From: Cupriavidus sp. P-10
GTDB lineage: Bacteria; Pseudomonadota; Gammaproteobacteria; Burkholderiales; Burkholderiaceae
Assembly (NCBI RefSeq): GCF_003402535.2
Contig: NZ_AP025172.1
Location: 434,001 to 498,000, forward strand
Length of the DNA: 64,000 bases
Direction of reading: 5' to 3'
This document shows positions 27,978 through 37,876 of the stretch, piece after piece. Below the pieces are notes generated by a model that saw only the letters and a list, made by a program, of their open reading frames with translations, was not told the DNA's origin and made no database searches. Position numbers and translations under genes: made by a program. Position 1 is the stretch's first letter. Every line of letters begins with the position of its first letter.

Positions 27978-28447
27978 ATTGCGACAGCGCCAGTCCAATA
28001 TAGTGCGCAATTTGAACTTTGGCGCGACGCTCGCGCGGACCGTGGCGTGCACGTTCCGGCTTCAAGTCTTATAGGCGATGGCCTCGATTTCTATCTTGCC
28101 GTTCCATAGACCGAGCCCGGCCATACCTTGAGACATCTTGGGTCTGGACTCTGTCCGAGAGCTGTGCGTCCGCATGTCGTGGATCACGCCAGGTATTGCC
28201 ATGGCTGTTGTTGAGCGCACGGTGAAGCTTCAGAGCGGGCACGGAGCATGCGGCGCAGGCGACTGTTGCAATTGGCCGACACTGTGTTGCGCTTCACGCG
28301 GTTTTCATTCATCGGATGTTGGCGGAGAACGGACTGCCTCCTATGCTCGAACATGCTGCCCGGCAGCATGCTGTAAGGTCAGGGCATGCAACAAGCAACG
28401 CATTGGACTGGACCCACCACGAAGAAGATAATAAGAGGAGAGCGGGC
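27978..28447. other. Divergent upstream region, glycosyltransferase / porin
   Basis: No intact gene was seen. At 28066-28110 the minus strand ends GKIEIEAIAYKT, resembling a RidA-type C-terminus, too short to call. Otherwise this is the shared upstream region of the glycosyltransferase and porin genes. Confidence 0.4.
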
Positions 28448-29611
28448 ATGGTACTGAAAAGGATGGCCCTGGCATCACTGATGGGTTGGCCGCTAGCAAC
28501 CCTTGCGCAGTCAAGCGTCACGCTGTACGGCGTGATCGACGCCAACCTGGAATACGTCAACCACGCGGGCGTCGTGCCGACGGCCGCCAACGGGTTTAAT
28601 CCGGGACCGGGCAACGACGCCTACCGGCTGACTTCGGGAGGACTTTCCGGCTCCCGCTGGGGCCTGCGCGGCAACGAGGACCTGGGCGGCGGCATCAAGG
28701 CTATCTTCGTGCTGGAAAGCGGCTTTGGCATCGACAACGGCTTGTCGCAGCAAAGCGGCCGTCTGTTCGGCCGCCAGGCATTCGTGGGCGTCCAAAGCGA
28801 CCGTTTTGGCCAGGTCAGCCTGGGCCGTCAGTACACTTCGATGTTCGAGGCGCTGGCCAACTTCTCTCCAACCGCCTATGCCACGCAGTATGAACCGGTC
28901 GTCATGCAGTCCGGCCCCAACTACCGCGCGGACAACACCGTCAAGTACACCGGGAAGTTCGGAGGACTGACGGCGCTTGCGCACTGGTCCTTCGGCGTCG
29001 GGGTAGCCCTGCCGCCCTCGGTAGGGTTCCCCATTCCGATCGGCGGCAATGGCGAAGTGCCGGGGCAGTTCCGACGCGACACCGCCTATGGCGGGGCGCT
29101 AGCTTATACGTTCGGCCCGTTCGCCGCGACAGCCGGCTATGATCAGTGGAATCCCACCATCGGCACCGGCACCGGCACCGTCAAGAAGGCCGTAGTAGGC
29201 GCCAGCTATGCCTTCGGCCCCGCCAAGATCATGGGCGGCTACCGCTGGGGCCAGAACAGGAATGCGGCCGATGCCTTGATTCAGCGGGATGACTTCTACT
29301 GGATAGGGGCAAACTACCAGGTCACGCCGGCGCTTGCGCTCACGCTCGAGTACAACTACGACGATCTCAAGAACCTTTACGGCAACACGAGCGTGGCCAA
29401 CCCGTGGCAGATCTCCTTCGTCGCCGATTATGCGCTATCCAAACGCACTGATCTCTACATGACTACGGCCTACGCCAAGAACGCGGGGTTGATGCTTGAG
29501 TCGCTGGCGACTTTCTATGCCAACAGCCTGTCACTAGGTAACAGCTATGTTTTGGGCAACGGCCAGAGCAACATGTTCGGCGTCGCCTTGGGCGTCCGGC
29601 ACAGATTTTGA
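28448..29611 (+). CDS. Gram-negative trimeric porin (Burkholderiales type)
   Basis: A 387-residue porin. The signal peptide ends at LATLAQ and the mature protein starts SSVTLYGVIDANLEYVNHAG, the classic first strand. GGLSGSRWGLRGNEDLGGGI, SGRLFGRQAFVG and the terminal FGVALGVRHRF (C-terminal Phe) are family hallmarks. It forms a general or substrate-selective diffusion pore. A paralogue lies on the minus strand at 54441. Start ATG at 28448 after GAGGAG. Confidence 0.93.
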   Translation: MVLKRMALASLMGWPLATLAQSSVTLYGVIDANLEYVNHAGVVPTAANGFNPGPGNDAYRLTSGGLSGSRWGLRGNEDLGGGIKAIFVLESGFGIDNGLSQQSGRLFGRQAFVGVQSDRFGQVSLGRQYTSMFEALANFSPTAYATQYEPVVMQSGPNYRADNTVKYTGKFGGLTALAHWSFGVGVALPPSVGFPIPIGGNGEVPGQFRRDTAYGGALAYTFGPFAATAGYDQWNPTIGTGTGTVKKAVVGASYAFGPAKIMGGYRWGQNRNAADALIQRDDFYWIGANYQVTPALALTLEYNYDDLKNLYGNTSVANPWQISFVADYALSKRTDLYMTTAYAKNAGLMLESLATFYANSLSLGNSYVLGNGQSNMFGVALGVRHRF

Positions 29612-29737
29612 GTGGACCATAAGTGAGAAGGCCTATTTTCCACAGCTGGATAACACGATTCAGCTTGAAATGGCAAAAATCAACTCACAACCATCGCTTT
29701 GTTCCCTTGGACAAGTTGGAGCATTCTGGAGAGTGAC

Positions 29738-30160
29738 GTGCTGATTCGAACCATAATCTTTCCTGTCTGTGTCGCGACAACGCTGACGTGCGCATGCTCG
29801 ACCACCCCCATAACGGCGACCAAGGCGGCGCCAGCACCTTCAGAACGACTTAGCGGATTGCAAACGCCGCCGCCTGGCGATTTCGCGACGTTAATCGTGA
29901 CCCGGGATGAAGGGTTCTACGGCAGCGCCTGCGATACAGTCCTATCAGTGGACGGGAAGGAAGTGGGCCGACTCAGATCAGGTGAGGTAGCCCGGTTTTA
30001 CGCTAAACCGGGGCCGATCATTCTTGGCGCCCAGACTTCAGTGATGTGTCCCGGAGGGTTAAAGGAGAGGGAGGTAAGGCTTAATCCAGCTTCGACGGTC
30101 CGCTATCGCATTTCGATCGATTCTAGCGGCGGGCTGGACCTGTCGCCCACCGCATTCTGA
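29738..30160 (+). CDS. Putative lipoprotein
   Basis: A 140-residue protein with a lipobox-type N-terminus (ATTLTCAC; the acylated Cys is near residue 18) followed by a PEGA-like beta domain (TVLSVDGKEVGRLRSGEVAR then YAKPGPIILGAQTSVMC). It should be anchored in the outer or inner membrane facing the periplasm. The GTG at 29738 lies at the proper place before the signal sequence. No specific family was recognised. Confidence 0.6.
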   Translation: MLIRTIIFPVCVATTLTCACSTTPITATKAAPAPSERLSGLQTPPPGDFATLIVTRDEGFYGSACDTVLSVDGKEVGRLRSGEVARFYAKPGPIILGAQTSVMCPGGLKEREVRLNPASTVRYRISIDSSGGLDLSPTAF

Positions 30161-30281
30161 CGAGACCGCGCCCAAGCGATGGCAGACGACCGGTCCTCTG
30201 CTATGGCCGAATTCGTCATGGGGCATATGGCGCAAAAAGCTGGTTCCTCGAATGCAAGTCCTATTCAGGTTGCCTTTTGGC

Positions 30282-30309
30282 TTGACACGCGACGCTTGGC
30301 GGCTACGCT
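30282..30309 (+). promoter_or_regulatory. Sigma70-like promoter of the oxidase operon
   Basis: TTGACA (30282-30287) and TACGCT (30304-30309) are 16 bases apart, just upstream of the first cytochrome start at 30337. The spacing is close to the 17-base optimum. Confidence 0.55.
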
Positions 30310-30336
30310 TGATGCATCTCACACGGCACACCGACC

Positions 30337-31050
30337 ATGCGCCCCACATGGAAGTTTCCGCCGCTCGCGACTCTACTAGTCTTCCCCTTGGTCGGGATCG
30401 CGCAACCTGAGGCGATTCCGGCGTTCAGGCAAGTGGACTCCCTCGAAGCCAGGGTGCAAGGCTGCGTGACCTGTCATGGCCAGAGTGGCCAAGGCACAGC
30501 AAACGGCTACTTCCCTCGCATAGCCGGCAAACCGGCAGGGTACCTTTATAACCAGTTAGCGGCCTTTCGCGACGGAACGCGGCGCTATCCGCCGATGAAC
30601 TACCTGGTGGCCTACCTGCCCGACCCCTACCTGAAGGAAATGGCCGAGTACTTCGCCAAGCTTCGGCCGCCCTTCGCGCCCAAGGAGAGCACCAACGCCG
30701 CGCCACCCGTGCTCGCACGCGGTCAGGCGCTTGTGACCAAGGGCGATGCTGGCCAGGGCATTCCGGCCTGCGCCGCCTGCCATGGCAACGGGCTGACCGG
30801 GATGGAACCGGGTATTCCAGGGCTGGTCGGGCTGCGCCGCGCGTATATTGTCGGCCAGCTCACGCGATGGAAGGTAGGCGAGCGCCATGCGGCCGAGCCC
30901 GACTGCATGAAGCGCATCGCCGGTCGGCTGAGCGACGCCGACGTCTCTGCGGTGGCTGAGTGGCTGTCGCAGCAGCCTGCCCCCAGCGACCCGTCGCCGG
31001 AATCCTCAAACCTCGTTCGCATGCCGCTGGCTTGCGGCAGCCAGCGGTGA
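30337..31050 (+). CDS. Diheme cytochrome c4-like protein
   Basis: A 237-residue exported protein with an N-terminal signal and two class I c-type domains. The CxxCH heme sites are CVTCH near residue 47 and CAACH near residue 145; downstream segments provide the methionine ligands. Cytochrome c4 proteins carry electrons to terminal oxidases. It is the first gene of a six-gene operon with a ba3-type oxidase; only 4 bases separate it from the triheme cytochrome gene. Confidence 0.88.
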   Translation: MRPTWKFPPLATLLVFPLVGIAQPEAIPAFRQVDSLEARVQGCVTCHGQSGQGTANGYFPRIAGKPAGYLYNQLAAFRDGTRRYPPMNYLVAYLPDPYLKEMAEYFAKLRPPFAPKESTNAAPPVLARGQALVTKGDAGQGIPACAACHGNGLTGMEPGIPGLVGLRRAYIVGQLTRWKVGERHAAEPDCMKRIAGRLSDADVSAVAEWLSQQPAPSDPSPESSNLVRMPLACGSQR

Positions 31051-31054
31051 TGCA

Positions 31055-32368
31055 ATGAAACGCTGGCCACGACTCATCCTCGGCGCTGCGGTCATAGTCG
31101 CCGTCGTGGTGCTGGCGACACGCCTCATGCAGCGTACCCCCTCGGCGCCGCAGCAGGCGGGCTCGCCACCGACCAAGGCCGCTCCTGCCGGGCCGGTCGG
31201 CGCTGCCACCCAGGTCATCACCAAGGGCGAGTACCTGGCCCGCGCAGGCGATTGCGTGGCCTGCCACACCGAGCCAAATGGAAAACCCTTTGCCGGTGGA
31301 CGGCCCATGGCCACCCCCTTTGGCAACCTTTACGTGCCCAACATCACCCCCGACGATGAGACCGGTATCGGCCGGTGGAGCGCGGACGACTTCTACAAGA
31401 TGATGCACACCGGCGTCTCGCGCGATGGCACGCTGCTTTACCCCGCCATGCCGTTCGCCTCGTATACGAAGGTGACGCGCGAGGATTCGGACGCCATCTA
31501 TGCCTACCTGATGTCTGTGCCGCCGGTGAAGCATGCCAACCGGCCACACGAGCTGCGCTTTCCATTCAATAAGCGCGAGTTGCTGATCGGCTGGCGTACC
31601 CTGTATTTCAAGGAAGGCGAGTACCAGCCCGATCCGAAGCAAACGGCACAGTGGAACCGAGGTGCCTACCTGGTAGAAGGGCTAGGCCATTGCGCGATGT
31701 GTCACACCGCCATCAATGCGCTGGGCGGCTCCAGCGAATCGAAGGAATTCGAGGGCGGCATGATTCCCAACCAGAACTGGTATGCACCGTCCCTGACCTC
31801 CAATCGGGAAGCGGGACTGGGCAACTGGCCGATCAAGGATATAACCGACCTGCTGCAGGTGGGCATTTCTCACCGGGGCACGGTGTATGGACCGATGGCC
31901 GAAGTGGTCTACAACAGCCTGCAATACTTGACCGATGCGGACGTGGAAGCAATGGCCGTCTATTTGAAGTCACTGCCGCCGCGCGACGCCGAGCCGCCTC
32001 CTACCAGCCAGGCGCGACTGGTCCAGCCGGCGGTGATGGAACTGGGTCGGCAGGTCTACACGCAGCAGTGCGCGATGTGCCATGGCGATGACGGCAAGGG
32101 CCATCCGCCATCCTTCCCGCCACTGGCTGGCAACCAGTCGATCACGATGGCCTCGCCGGTCAATTCCATCCGCATGGTCCTCAATGGCGGCTATCCGCCC
32201 GGCACCGCCAAGAATCCTCGTCCACACGGCATGCCGCCGTTCTCGCACATTCTTGACGACGACAAGGCTGCCGCTGTCGTTACCTATATCCGCGTAGCGT
32301 GGGGCAATGCCGGCACGCCGGTCGCTCCAAGCCAGGTGAATGAGTTGCGCAAGCTGCTGCCGGAGTGA
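31055..32368 (+). CDS. Triheme membrane-anchored cytochrome c
   Basis: A 437-residue protein with an N-terminal membrane anchor (LILGAAVIVAVVVLATRLM) and three CxxCH heme sites (CVACH, CAMCH and CAMCH). This is the layout of the cytochrome subunits of alcohol, gluconate and sorbitol dehydrogenases (AdhB/GndC type). No such dehydrogenase gene is adjacent. In this operon it may pass electrons from quinol or a periplasmic dehydrogenase to the oxidase. GTGA overlap with the next gene. Confidence 0.88.
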   Translation: MKRWPRLILGAAVIVAVVVLATRLMQRTPSAPQQAGSPPTKAAPAGPVGAATQVITKGEYLARAGDCVACHTEPNGKPFAGGRPMATPFGNLYVPNITPDDETGIGRWSADDFYKMMHTGVSRDGTLLYPAMPFASYTKVTREDSDAIYAYLMSVPPVKHANRPHELRFPFNKRELLIGWRTLYFKEGEYQPDPKQTAQWNRGAYLVEGLGHCAMCHTAINALGGSSESKEFEGGMIPNQNWYAPSLTSNREAGLGNWPIKDITDLLQVGISHRGTVYGPMAEVVYNSLQYLTDADVEAMAVYLKSLPPRDAEPPPTSQARLVQPAVMELGRQVYTQQCAMCHGDDGKGHPPSFPPLAGNQSITMASPVNSIRMVLNGGYPPGTAKNPRPHGMPPFSHILDDDKAAAVVTYIRVAWGNAGTPVAPSQVNELRKLLPE

Positions 32369-32589
32369 ATCCGATGACCATACCCAGTCCGATACCCAGC
32401 GCGAAACCGGTCGCCCCCGATCCTGACCATTCCGAGCCCATCGAGCCCAGCGAGGCCGACGTGCATCGCGTGGTCAGCGCAGGACCCACCGGCGCCTTCG
32501 CCGTGGCAGGGGTGGCCACGGCTATCGTCGTGCTGATCTACCTCGCCTTCTGGTTTTTCATCCACGTGCCGAGGGGGATAGTCCAGTGA
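32365..32589 (+). CDS. One-TM small oxidase-associated peptide
   Basis: A 74-residue protein with a Pro/acid-rich N-terminus and one C-terminal transmembrane segment (FAVAGVATAIVVLIYLAFWF). Start GTG overlaps the previous stop by 4 bases, and its own stop overlaps the subunit II start in the same way. Position and topology suggest an analogue of the small subunit IIa of ba3 oxidases, although it is longer; this is inference. Confidence 0.65.
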   Translation: MNPMTIPSPIPSAKPVAPDPDHSEPIEPSEADVHRVVSAGPTGAFAVAGVATAIVVLIYLAFWFFIHVPRGIVQ

Positions 32590-33179
32590 ACGCAGCAACG
32601 CCGCCTTCCAGACCGTCCGCCGCCCCGGACGGCCATCACGCCGAGGCGGTCGCGGTCGCGGCCGAGCGGCGCTGGGCCGTGGTGGTCGGACTCATCATTG
32701 TCGTGATTATTCTTCTGATGATCTTCGCCGGGCTGCACTGGGCGTCGATGCCGCCATCGCGGGTGGAGACGGTGGATGTTAAGACGTTGCACCTGCGCGG
32801 CGAATTCGCCGAGGGCAACCTGGGCACCGCCGTGGACGCCGATGGCAAGGTCACGGTGCGGCTCATCGCTCAGCAGTACTCATTCGAGCCACAATGCATC
32901 GTGGTGCCTGCAGGGGTGCCCGTCACCTTCCGCGGCACCGCCGCCGACGCCATCCACGGCTTCATCGTCGGCACGACCAACGCCAACACCATGCTCATTC
33001 CCGGCTTCGTGGCCACTTTCACCACCACCTTCCCCAAGGCCGGCGAGCACCTGATGCCCTGCCACGAGTACTGTGGCACGGGTCACGAGGCGATGTGGGC
33101 GCGGGTGCAGGTCCTGCCCCGAGAGGAGTTCATGGCCCGCGCGCGTGGCGCGGAAAGGATGAACTGTGTTTCTCGCTAG
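32586..33179 (+). CDS. Heme-copper oxidase subunit II with CuA site
   Basis: A 197-residue subunit II with a single N-terminal membrane segment (VVVGLIIVVIILLMIFAGLH) and a cupredoxin domain. The CuA ligands are present: His in AIHGFIVG, then the two cysteines and histidine in CHEYCGTGHEAM. One-TM subunit II proteins are typical of the B-family (ba3) oxidases. It accepts electrons from cytochrome c and passes them to subunit I. The GTG start overlaps the upstream ORF. Confidence 0.9.
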   Translation: MNAATPPSRPSAAPDGHHAEAVAVAAERRWAVVVGLIIVVIILLMIFAGLHWASMPPSRVETVDVKTLHLRGEFAEGNLGTAVDADGKVTVRLIAQQYSFEPQCIVVPAGVPVTFRGTAADAIHGFIVGTTNANTMLIPGFVATFTTTFPKAGEHLMPCHEYCGTGHEAMWARVQVLPREEFMARARGAERMNCVSR

Positions 33180-34788
33180 AAAGCTCGTCCTCGCGCATTT
33201 CTGGGTGGCGTTCGTTGCCTTCCTCGGTGCCCTTCTGCTTGGCGAATGGCAGATGTTCATCCGCAGCCCGCTGGCGCAGTGGGTCAACAATCCCGAGCAC
33301 TACTACCGCTCCGTCACCGCCCACGGCACGGTCATGGCCTATGTGCTGCCCACGCTGGTGGCAATGGGATTCGGCTATGCGATCACCGAGCTGTCGCTGA
33401 AGCGGCCTCTGCTGGGGCTGCGCTGGGCATGGCTCGGCTTCTGGCTGGTGATTGCCGGCACGGGACTGGCGGCCATCGCCATGGGACTGGGCAAGGCGTC
33501 AGTGCTCTATACCTTCTACCCCCCCATGATCGGCAGCCCGTTCTACTACCTCGGCGTGGTGCTGGTGGTGGTGGGCTCGTGGGTGTGGGTGGCGCTGATG
33601 TCGGTGAATCTGCACGCCTGGCGGCGAGACAACCCCGGCGCGACCGTTCCCCTGGCGCTGTACGGCACAGTGGCCGGCGCCTACCTGTGGGCGTGGACGT
33701 CGGTGGGTGCCGCGGTCGAGGTCCTGGTGCTGATTCTGCCTGCGTCGCTCGGGCTGACCGACACCATCAACGCCGGGTTATCGCGAGTCTTTTTTTCGTG
33801 GACACTGCATGCCATCGTCTACTTCTGGCTGATCCCGGCCTACGTGGCCTTCTACAGCATCGTGCCGCGCGCCATCGGCGGGCGGCTCTACAGCGACACG
33901 ATGGGGCGGGTAGCCTTCGCGCTGTTCCTCGTCTTTTCCATGCCCATTGGCATCCATCACCTGTTTGCCGATCCGCAGGTCGGCGCGGGCTTCAAGTTCG
34001 TGCATGCAGCCATGACAGCACTGGTGTCAGTGCCCACGCTGCTCACGGTGTTTACCATCGTCGCCTCGGTGGAGATCGCGGGGCGGCTGCGCGGCGGCAA
34101 GGGCGTGTTCGGCTGGCTGACGGCGCTACCGTGGCGCAACCCGATGATGCTGGCGGTAACGTTCTCCTTCATCATGCTCGGCTTGGGCGGCGCAGGCGGC
34201 ATTATCAACATGAGCTACCAGCTCAACGAGACAATACACAACACGCAGTGGGTCACCGGACATTTCCACCTGATCTTCGCTGGCGCCATTGTCATCATGT
34301 ACATGGTGGTCGCCTATGACCTGTGGCCGCAGCTCACTGGGTGCGCGCCGCTGCAATCGGGGCTGGTGCGCCTGCAACTGTGGCTGTGGTTCCTCGGCAT
34401 GCTGGTGCTGTCGCTGCCGTGGCACTGGGTTGGCCTGCTTGGCATGCCGCGCCGCATGGCCTATTACGACTACACCCACCCGGCGCTCCAGCCGCAGGCA
34501 TGGACGGTAACCGCCTCCACCTTCGGGGGGCTGGCAATGGTCGTCTCGGCCATCCTGTTTGTGCTGATCCTCGCCCGCGCCCAGCGACGCCCCGGGCCGG
34601 TGCCCACCCCTTACACCTTTAGCCAGCCGCTGCATCCCGGTGCCCGCCCGCCAGCCGCGCTGAACGGCTTCGCGCTGTGGGTGGGCATGATGATCGCGCT
34701 GACGCTGGTCAACTATGGCTATCCCATCGTGCAACTGGCCATGCTGGACAACGCCCGCGTGCCGGTGGTGCCCATCGGGAGCCGCTGA
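33166..34788 (+). CDS. B-family (ba3-type) heme-copper oxidase subunit I
   Basis: A 540-residue polytopic protein with about 13 membrane segments. The low-spin heme His is in VTAHGTVMAY. The CuB region reads WTLHAIVYFWLIPAY, keeping the His and the cross-link Tyr of ba3 enzymes; IGIHHLF gives the His pair and WVTGHFHLIF the heme-binding HxH. It reduces O2 to water and pumps protons. It overlaps subunit II by 14 bases. All key ligands are present, so it should be active. Confidence 0.93.
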   Translation: MFLARKLVLAHFWVAFVAFLGALLLGEWQMFIRSPLAQWVNNPEHYYRSVTAHGTVMAYVLPTLVAMGFGYAITELSLKRPLLGLRWAWLGFWLVIAGTGLAAIAMGLGKASVLYTFYPPMIGSPFYYLGVVLVVVGSWVWVALMSVNLHAWRRDNPGATVPLALYGTVAGAYLWAWTSVGAAVEVLVLILPASLGLTDTINAGLSRVFFSWTLHAIVYFWLIPAYVAFYSIVPRAIGGRLYSDTMGRVAFALFLVFSMPIGIHHLFADPQVGAGFKFVHAAMTALVSVPTLLTVFTIVASVEIAGRLRGGKGVFGWLTALPWRNPMMLAVTFSFIMLGLGGAGGIINMSYQLNETIHNTQWVTGHFHLIFAGAIVIMYMVVAYDLWPQLTGCAPLQSGLVRLQLWLWFLGMLVLSLPWHWVGLLGMPRRMAYYDYTHPALQPQAWTVTASTFGGLAMVVSAILFVLILARAQRRPGPVPTPYTFSQPLHPGARPPAALNGFALWVGMMIALTLVNYGYPIVQLAMLDNARVPVVPIGSR

Positions 34789-35597
34789 TGCAAGACAACC
34801 CTACGCCCCCGGAGCGCAGCCCGCTCGGCAGGCAGAGCGTGGTGGCTCTGGCTGTAATCACCGCCCTGCTGATGCTGGTCGGCTTTCTGTGGCTGCCCAT
34901 GGCGCAAGGCGACTTTACCGTGCGTGGACTGTGGGACACCATCTGCCGTGCTGCGGGCGTACCGTCCGAATGGGCCGGCAACAGTGCTGCGCGGACCGGC
35001 CACGTGGCCACCAACGTCGTGCTGGACCGCGCAATGGCAAATGCGGCGCCGGCCGACGCCGTAGGCCGGGGTGCCACGCTCGCGCTGAACTGCACCATGT
35101 GCCACGGCGCGCAGGGTATGAGCGCATCCAATGCCCCCAACCTCGCCGGACAGTATCCCGAAGTTGTCATCAAGCAGATGCAGGACTACAAGGCAGGTAA
35201 GCGTAATAGTCCGATCATGGAGACGCTTTCCCGCAATCTCTCCGAGCGCGACATCACCGATCTCGCGGCCTACTACGCTTCGCTTCCAAGGGCCCGCACG
35301 GCTCCGACGACCTACAACGAGAACCTGCCCGCCCTGGTGCGCGTGGGAGACCCGTTGCGCAATGTGGCGCCCTGCATTTCTTGCCACGGGGGCGTGGATC
35401 AGAAATTCGGCGCGCCGTGGCTCGAAGGCATGCCGCACGCCTATTTGACAAGCCAGTTGCGCGCATTCCGCGAGGGTACCCGCCGCAATGACAGCGAGGC
35501 GCAGATGCGCAATATGGCGCGAGCGATGACCGATCACGAGATCGAGGAAGTTTCGAATTTCTACGCAAGAAAGTACAGTGCGGCAGAAGGGCGCTAG
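34788..35597 (+). CDS. Membrane-anchored diheme cytochrome c (c4 type)
   Basis: A 269-residue protein with one N-terminal membrane segment (VVALAVITALLMLVGFLWL) and two heme sites, CTMCH and CISCH. It begins on the TGATG overlap with the oxidase subunit I stop, so it is translationally coupled and probably the direct electron donor or a bound subunit. It is the second c4-like protein of the operon. Confidence 0.88.
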   Translation: MQDNPTPPERSPLGRQSVVALAVITALLMLVGFLWLPMAQGDFTVRGLWDTICRAAGVPSEWAGNSAARTGHVATNVVLDRAMANAAPADAVGRGATLALNCTMCHGAQGMSASNAPNLAGQYPEVVIKQMQDYKAGKRNSPIMETLSRNLSERDITDLAAYYASLPRARTAPTTYNENLPALVRVGDPLRNVAPCISCHGGVDQKFGAPWLEGMPHAYLTSQLRAFREGTRRNDSEAQMRNMARAMTDHEIEEVSNFYARKYSAAEGR

Positions 35598-35756
35598 GCG
35601 GTTTCCCGAAGCTGCCCCAGCGGCGATACCGTTACGGCCACTGTTCGCCAGCAGGGCGACGGCAGCGTGCGGGTGGAGTTCAACGCAGCCAATCCTCGCG
35701 ATACCGGTTTGCTTGACCGCATTTCACGCAGCTATGACCGCCGCATGGGGCGCTGA
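35598..35756 (+). pseudogene. In-frame coding remnant after the last cytochrome
   Basis: Directly after the TAG stop of the cytochrome gene the same frame continues VTATVRQQGDGSVRVEFNAA then PRDTGLLDRISRSYDRRMGR to a TGA at about 35756. The composition looks coding, but it has no start and I do not recognise the family. It is probably the 3' end of a gene lost by deletion. Confidence 0.45.
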
Positions 35757-35791
35757 CGTGGGCCGCCAGCAGCCCTTGCCAGAATGACGGG

Positions 35792-36865
35792 CTAGCGTGG
35801 CAGGAAGAAAAAAGTAAGGGCAAGGGCGATGTAAACGACCAAGAGTTGTGCGCCCTTGAACCAGTCGGCGTGGCCGTCGCTCGCCATTTGTGCCGTGACC
35901 ACGACGGAGAGGACCACAATCAGAACAAGAGCGGGACGGAAGGCCAGATCCATCGGGGCTGGTCCCAGAAAGTGGCTTGCCAGCGCCAGCACTGGCGCGA
36001 CAAACAGCGCCACCTGCACACTTGAACCAACCGCAATGGAAAACGATAGATCCATCCGGTTCCTGAGGGCTGCGGTAATGGCCGACGCATGCTCGGCTGC
36101 ATTGCCGAGGATTGCGACCACGAATGCGCCGACGAAAATGTCGCTCAGTGCGTAGTCGCGCATAAGCGGGGCAAGCGACCCCACCATGATCTCGCTCACC
36201 CAGGCTGTTCCTACGGTGGCCGCCGCCAATAATGCCAGCGCCCGCCCTGAGGAAGAAGGGTTAGACTTTATCTCCTCGCCTTCGGTGCCAACGCTTCGAG
36301 CCTCGTAGGCACTTCGGAACAGCGCAGGGTGTGTGACCAGCGAGAACAGCAGATACAGCGCATAGACGACCAGGAGTGCGAACGAAATCCAGACGCTGAG
36401 TCGGTGCAGCCCTGCTGTCTTTCCCTCTACCGCTTCGAAGGTGGCGGGAAGAATCAGAGCCACGGCAGACAATATCAGCATGGTTGCCTGAGAACGCGCG
36501 CCACGCGGGTTAAACATTTGCTCAGGATACCGAATGCCTCCAGCGAGCATTGCGGCGCCAAACACCAGCAGTAGGTTCCCGACAATGGAACCGACGATGG
36601 AGGCTTCCACCACTTCGTGCAGGCCGGCACGCAGGGCGACCAGTGCGATGATAAGTTCCGCTGCATTGCCGAACGTTGCATTGAGCAGTCCCCCGACCGC
36701 CTCTCCCATGCGCTCCGCCAATTGCTCGGTGGCATGGCCCATGCATCCCGCCAGCGGCAGGATCGCCAGAGAAGACGCAATAAAGATTAGGAGATGTTGA
36801 TCAGCGGCCAGGAATTCTAGGGCGATCGCGATCGGGACAAAAATGAGAAGCAAATTCATCCACAT
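35792..36865 (-). CDS. cax: CaCA-family Ca2+/H+ antiporter
   Basis: A 357-residue membrane protein with two homologous halves of about five segments each. Each carries the acidic alpha-repeat: [20 protein letters not shown] near residue 60 and [20 protein letters not shown] in the second half. This is the cation-selectivity signature of Cax/ChaA antiporters. It exports Ca2+ (perhaps Mn2+) in exchange for protons. It starts after an unusually strong GAAGGAGG site. Confidence 0.92.
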   Translation of the reverse strand: MWMNLLLIFVPIAIALEFLAADQHLLIFIASSLAILPLAGCMGHATEQLAERMGEAVGGLLNATFGNAAELIIALVALRAGLHEVVEASIVGSIVGNLLLVFGAAMLAGGIRYPEQMFNPRGARSQATMLILSAVALILPATFEAVEGKTAGLHRLSVWISFALLVVYALYLLFSLVTHPALFRSAYEARSVGTEGEEIKSNPSSSGRALALLAAATVGTAWVSEIMVGSLAPLMRDYALSDIFVGAFVVAILGNAAEHASAITAALRNRMDLSFSIAVGSSVQVALFVAPVLALASHFLGPAPMDLAFRPALVLIVVLSVVVTAQMASDGHADWFKGAQLLVVYIALALTFFFLPR

Positions 36866-37441
36866 GGATGACCTCCTTCGTCCGGTGAGGCCAGATCGTC
36901 CTCAAAACGTCCTTCGATCGCCTACCTGGAGGGATAAAAAGGGAGCTAAAGCTGCTAGAGCCGACGCCCAGATTACGTTGTATCCATCTCCATTCTGATT
37001 CGGCTGCATGAGGCCCATCTATTTTTCCGTCTCGCCCATCGCCGCTAATCGCGTCAAGCATGCCGCGTTCGTCAGCAATGGCGCTTCTGCGGTTTCGAAG
37101 GACCGCCGGGTGCCACACGCGCCAGCGTGAGAGTCGACACTGCAGCCCTAGCAGGCGACACCTCATGATTGTTCTCCATTGAGGGAGCGGGTGTGCACCG
37201 CGCCAGTTCAGCATAGCGCACGCAAAGTCCAGTAGGACTGGTCATTCATCCGGTAGAAATTTCTCTTATCTCGGCGTCCGAAAAGATTCAGTTCTATTGC
37301 AGCAACGGGTGACGGTAGAGTACGCAGCAAGACGCACGTCCGGGGCTGGCTACGATGCTTTCAACCGTGTCATTGACTGCCTAAGTGGTCATAGCGTGCA
37401 GCGGGGGTCGATGCCCGGCAGTCGGGCGAGGGGGATTGGCT
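36866..37441. other. Intergenic stretch between antiporter and DUF3300 gene
   Basis: No gene was recognised. The antiporter's strong ribosome-binding site lies at 36868-36876 on the minus strand. I looked for a yybP-ykoY-like (Mn2+) leader and did not see one. Confidence 0.4.
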
Positions 37442-37699
37442 ATGGAGGGAGGAGTACTGCGCCGCTGCATCCGCGCATGGATGTTCGAGGGCCTGACCTT
37501 GCTGGCGCTCTCCGCCCGGGCGCAGGACGCGACAGCCCAGCCGGCGCCGTTCAAGCCGGAAGAACTCGAGGCGCTGGTCGCACCCATCGCGCTCTACCCT
37601 GATTCGGTGCTGTCGCAAGTCCTGATGGCCTCCACATATCCCCTTGAGATCGTGCAGGCCGCGATGGGGGCGACGGTACCAGGCCTGCCGTGCGGCTGA
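37442..37699 (+). pseudogene. Truncated DUF3300 protein
   Basis: An 85-residue reading frame starts MEGGVLRRCIRAWMFEGLTL (signal-like) and reaches the DUF3300 hallmark EALVAPIALYPDSVLSQVLM then ASTYPLEIVQAA, but ends a few codons later. Family members are normally several hundred residues long, so most of the gene is missing. The plus strand after the stop (to 37812) carries another open fragment, LRGRIHDIFWKSHKITALIM, from an unidentified gene. Confidence 0.7.
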
Positions 37700-37876
37700 C
37701 CTTCGATACGCTCGACGACGACACCCTGGACAAGTTGCGGGGGCGCATCCACGACATTTTTTGGAAAAGTCACAAGATCACTGCCCTGATCATGAGAGAA
37801 CGCTTTAACTGAAGCGAGGGCGGCGTAGGACATCGCGAAATGGGCGCAATACAAGTCTGATCAAAGGGGATTCAGC

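Noticed and set aside
28066..28110. Minus-strand end GKIEIEAIAYKT resembling a RidA C-terminus
   Set aside because: Only about 12 residues of resemblance; too short to support a gene remnant.
36866..37260. Possible metal-sensing riboswitch upstream of the Ca2+/H+ antiporter
   Set aside because: No conserved yybP-ykoY sequence elements were visible; only a strong ribosome-binding site.
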